The notes below the pieces were generated by a model that searched no databases, was not told the DNA's origin, and saw only the letters and a list, made by a program, of their open reading frames with translations. The position numbers and the translations under genes are program-made. Shown piece by piece: positions 63,885 to 64,000 of a stretch of 64,000 nt of DNA. This DNA is from Nesterenkonia alkaliphila (lineage in GTDB: Bacteria > Actinomycetota > Actinomycetes > Actinomycetales > Micrococcaceae), in assembly GCF_009758175.1 (NCBI RefSeq), contig NZ_WRPM01000038.1, forward strand, positions 1-64,000, read 5' to 3'. Every line of letters starts with the position of its first letter. Positions within the stretch are counted from its first letter, which is position 1.

Positions 63885-64000
63885 GCCGGGCTTCGATATG
63901 GCTGCGGATCTCAGTGTGGACCGCCGCCACTGACTGCCTGGCATCCAGTACCAGGTAGCGCTCCGGGGCGCCTGCCGCCCGATCCAGGAATGCCTGACGC
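63874..64000 (-). CDS. tmk: Thymidylate kinase, 3' end (partial, runs off window)
   Basis: The visible 41 codons at the right edge, read leftward, are RQAFLDRAAGAPERYLVLDA then an HIEARLRR end. The pattern (FLxxAxxxPxRYxVLDAxxxxxxVxxxIxxxI) is that of the C-terminus of dTMP kinase, which phosphorylates dTMP to dTDP. Only the tail is seen, so the call rests on this short match. It converges on and overlaps the DUF368 gene by 11 bases. Confidence 0.72.
   Translation of the reverse strand, partial: RQAFLDRAAGAPERYLVLDARQSVAAVHTEIRSHIEARLRR

Overview
The window looks like a chromosomal segment of a high-G+C actinobacterium, most likely a member of the Micrococcaceae. The clues are strong G/C third-position bias, frequent GTG and TTG starts, small actinobacterial signature proteins (DUF3117, DUF3107, a DivIVA-motif protein, GuaB3, a RamB-type regulator) and actinobacterial gene order (O-methyltransferase...tatB...mrp; TetR-DUF3107-DEAD helicase). 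Very acidic secreted proteins, a glycine-betaine type ABC importer and a DUF368 protein would suit a halotolerant or alkalitolerant genus such as Nesterenkonia, but that placement is inference.

Layout. 1-1833: end of a molybdenum cofactor operon (moeA, moaC, moaE). 1830-15958: housekeeping genes (GDSL hydrolase, esterase, S4 protein, DMT permease, glyS, GNAT, dus, dgt, YbaK, ppc, S9 peptidase). 16036-18921: a DrrAB-type ABC exporter directly followed by a UppP-like membrane protein that lacks the usual catalytic glutamate. 19018-26697: a block related to the mycobacterial Rv1209-Rv1229c region (DivIVA motif, DUF3117, O-methyltransferase, tatB, mrp). In it sigE, rseA and htrA are absent, a membrane protein of unknown family lies before tatB, and a complete TAXI-type TRAP transporter operon sits between tatB and mrp. 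26730-34625: stress membrane protein, aminopeptidase P, PHP phosphoesterase, TetR, DUF3107, DEAD-box helicase, GNAT, LMW phosphatase, CPBP protease. 34626-34940 holds a gene remnant and the second copy of a dispersed palindrome; the first is at 32623-32687.

34999-39741 is transcribed leftward: groES-groEL under two CIRCE operators, then an outward-facing rhodanese and a YeeE/YedE sulfur transporter whose stop codon lies inside one CIRCE. 39935-42599 is guaB-guaB3. 42657-47545 is a leftward cluster of three acidic surface proteins, including a cell-wall 5'-nucleotidase; two carry LAxTG sorting signals and two share a repeated domain. A tRNA-Ser(GGA), two phosphatase/SRPBCC genes, a small membrane protein and a nuclease follow.

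50934-59138 is the second notable block: isocitrate lyase (aceA), a group II intron of class C type inserted exactly behind its terminator, a glycine-betaine/proline importer (proVWX), and a RamB/ScfR-type regulator that probably controls aceA, because both genes have a CACTTTG motif upstream. The window closes with an MFS permease, the 5-oxoprolinase genes (pxpA and a pxpB-pxpC fusion), a DUF368/PopT-type membrane protein and the 3' end of thymidylate kinase.

All calls come from reading the sequence; no database search was run. Residue positions are hand counts and may be off by a few.
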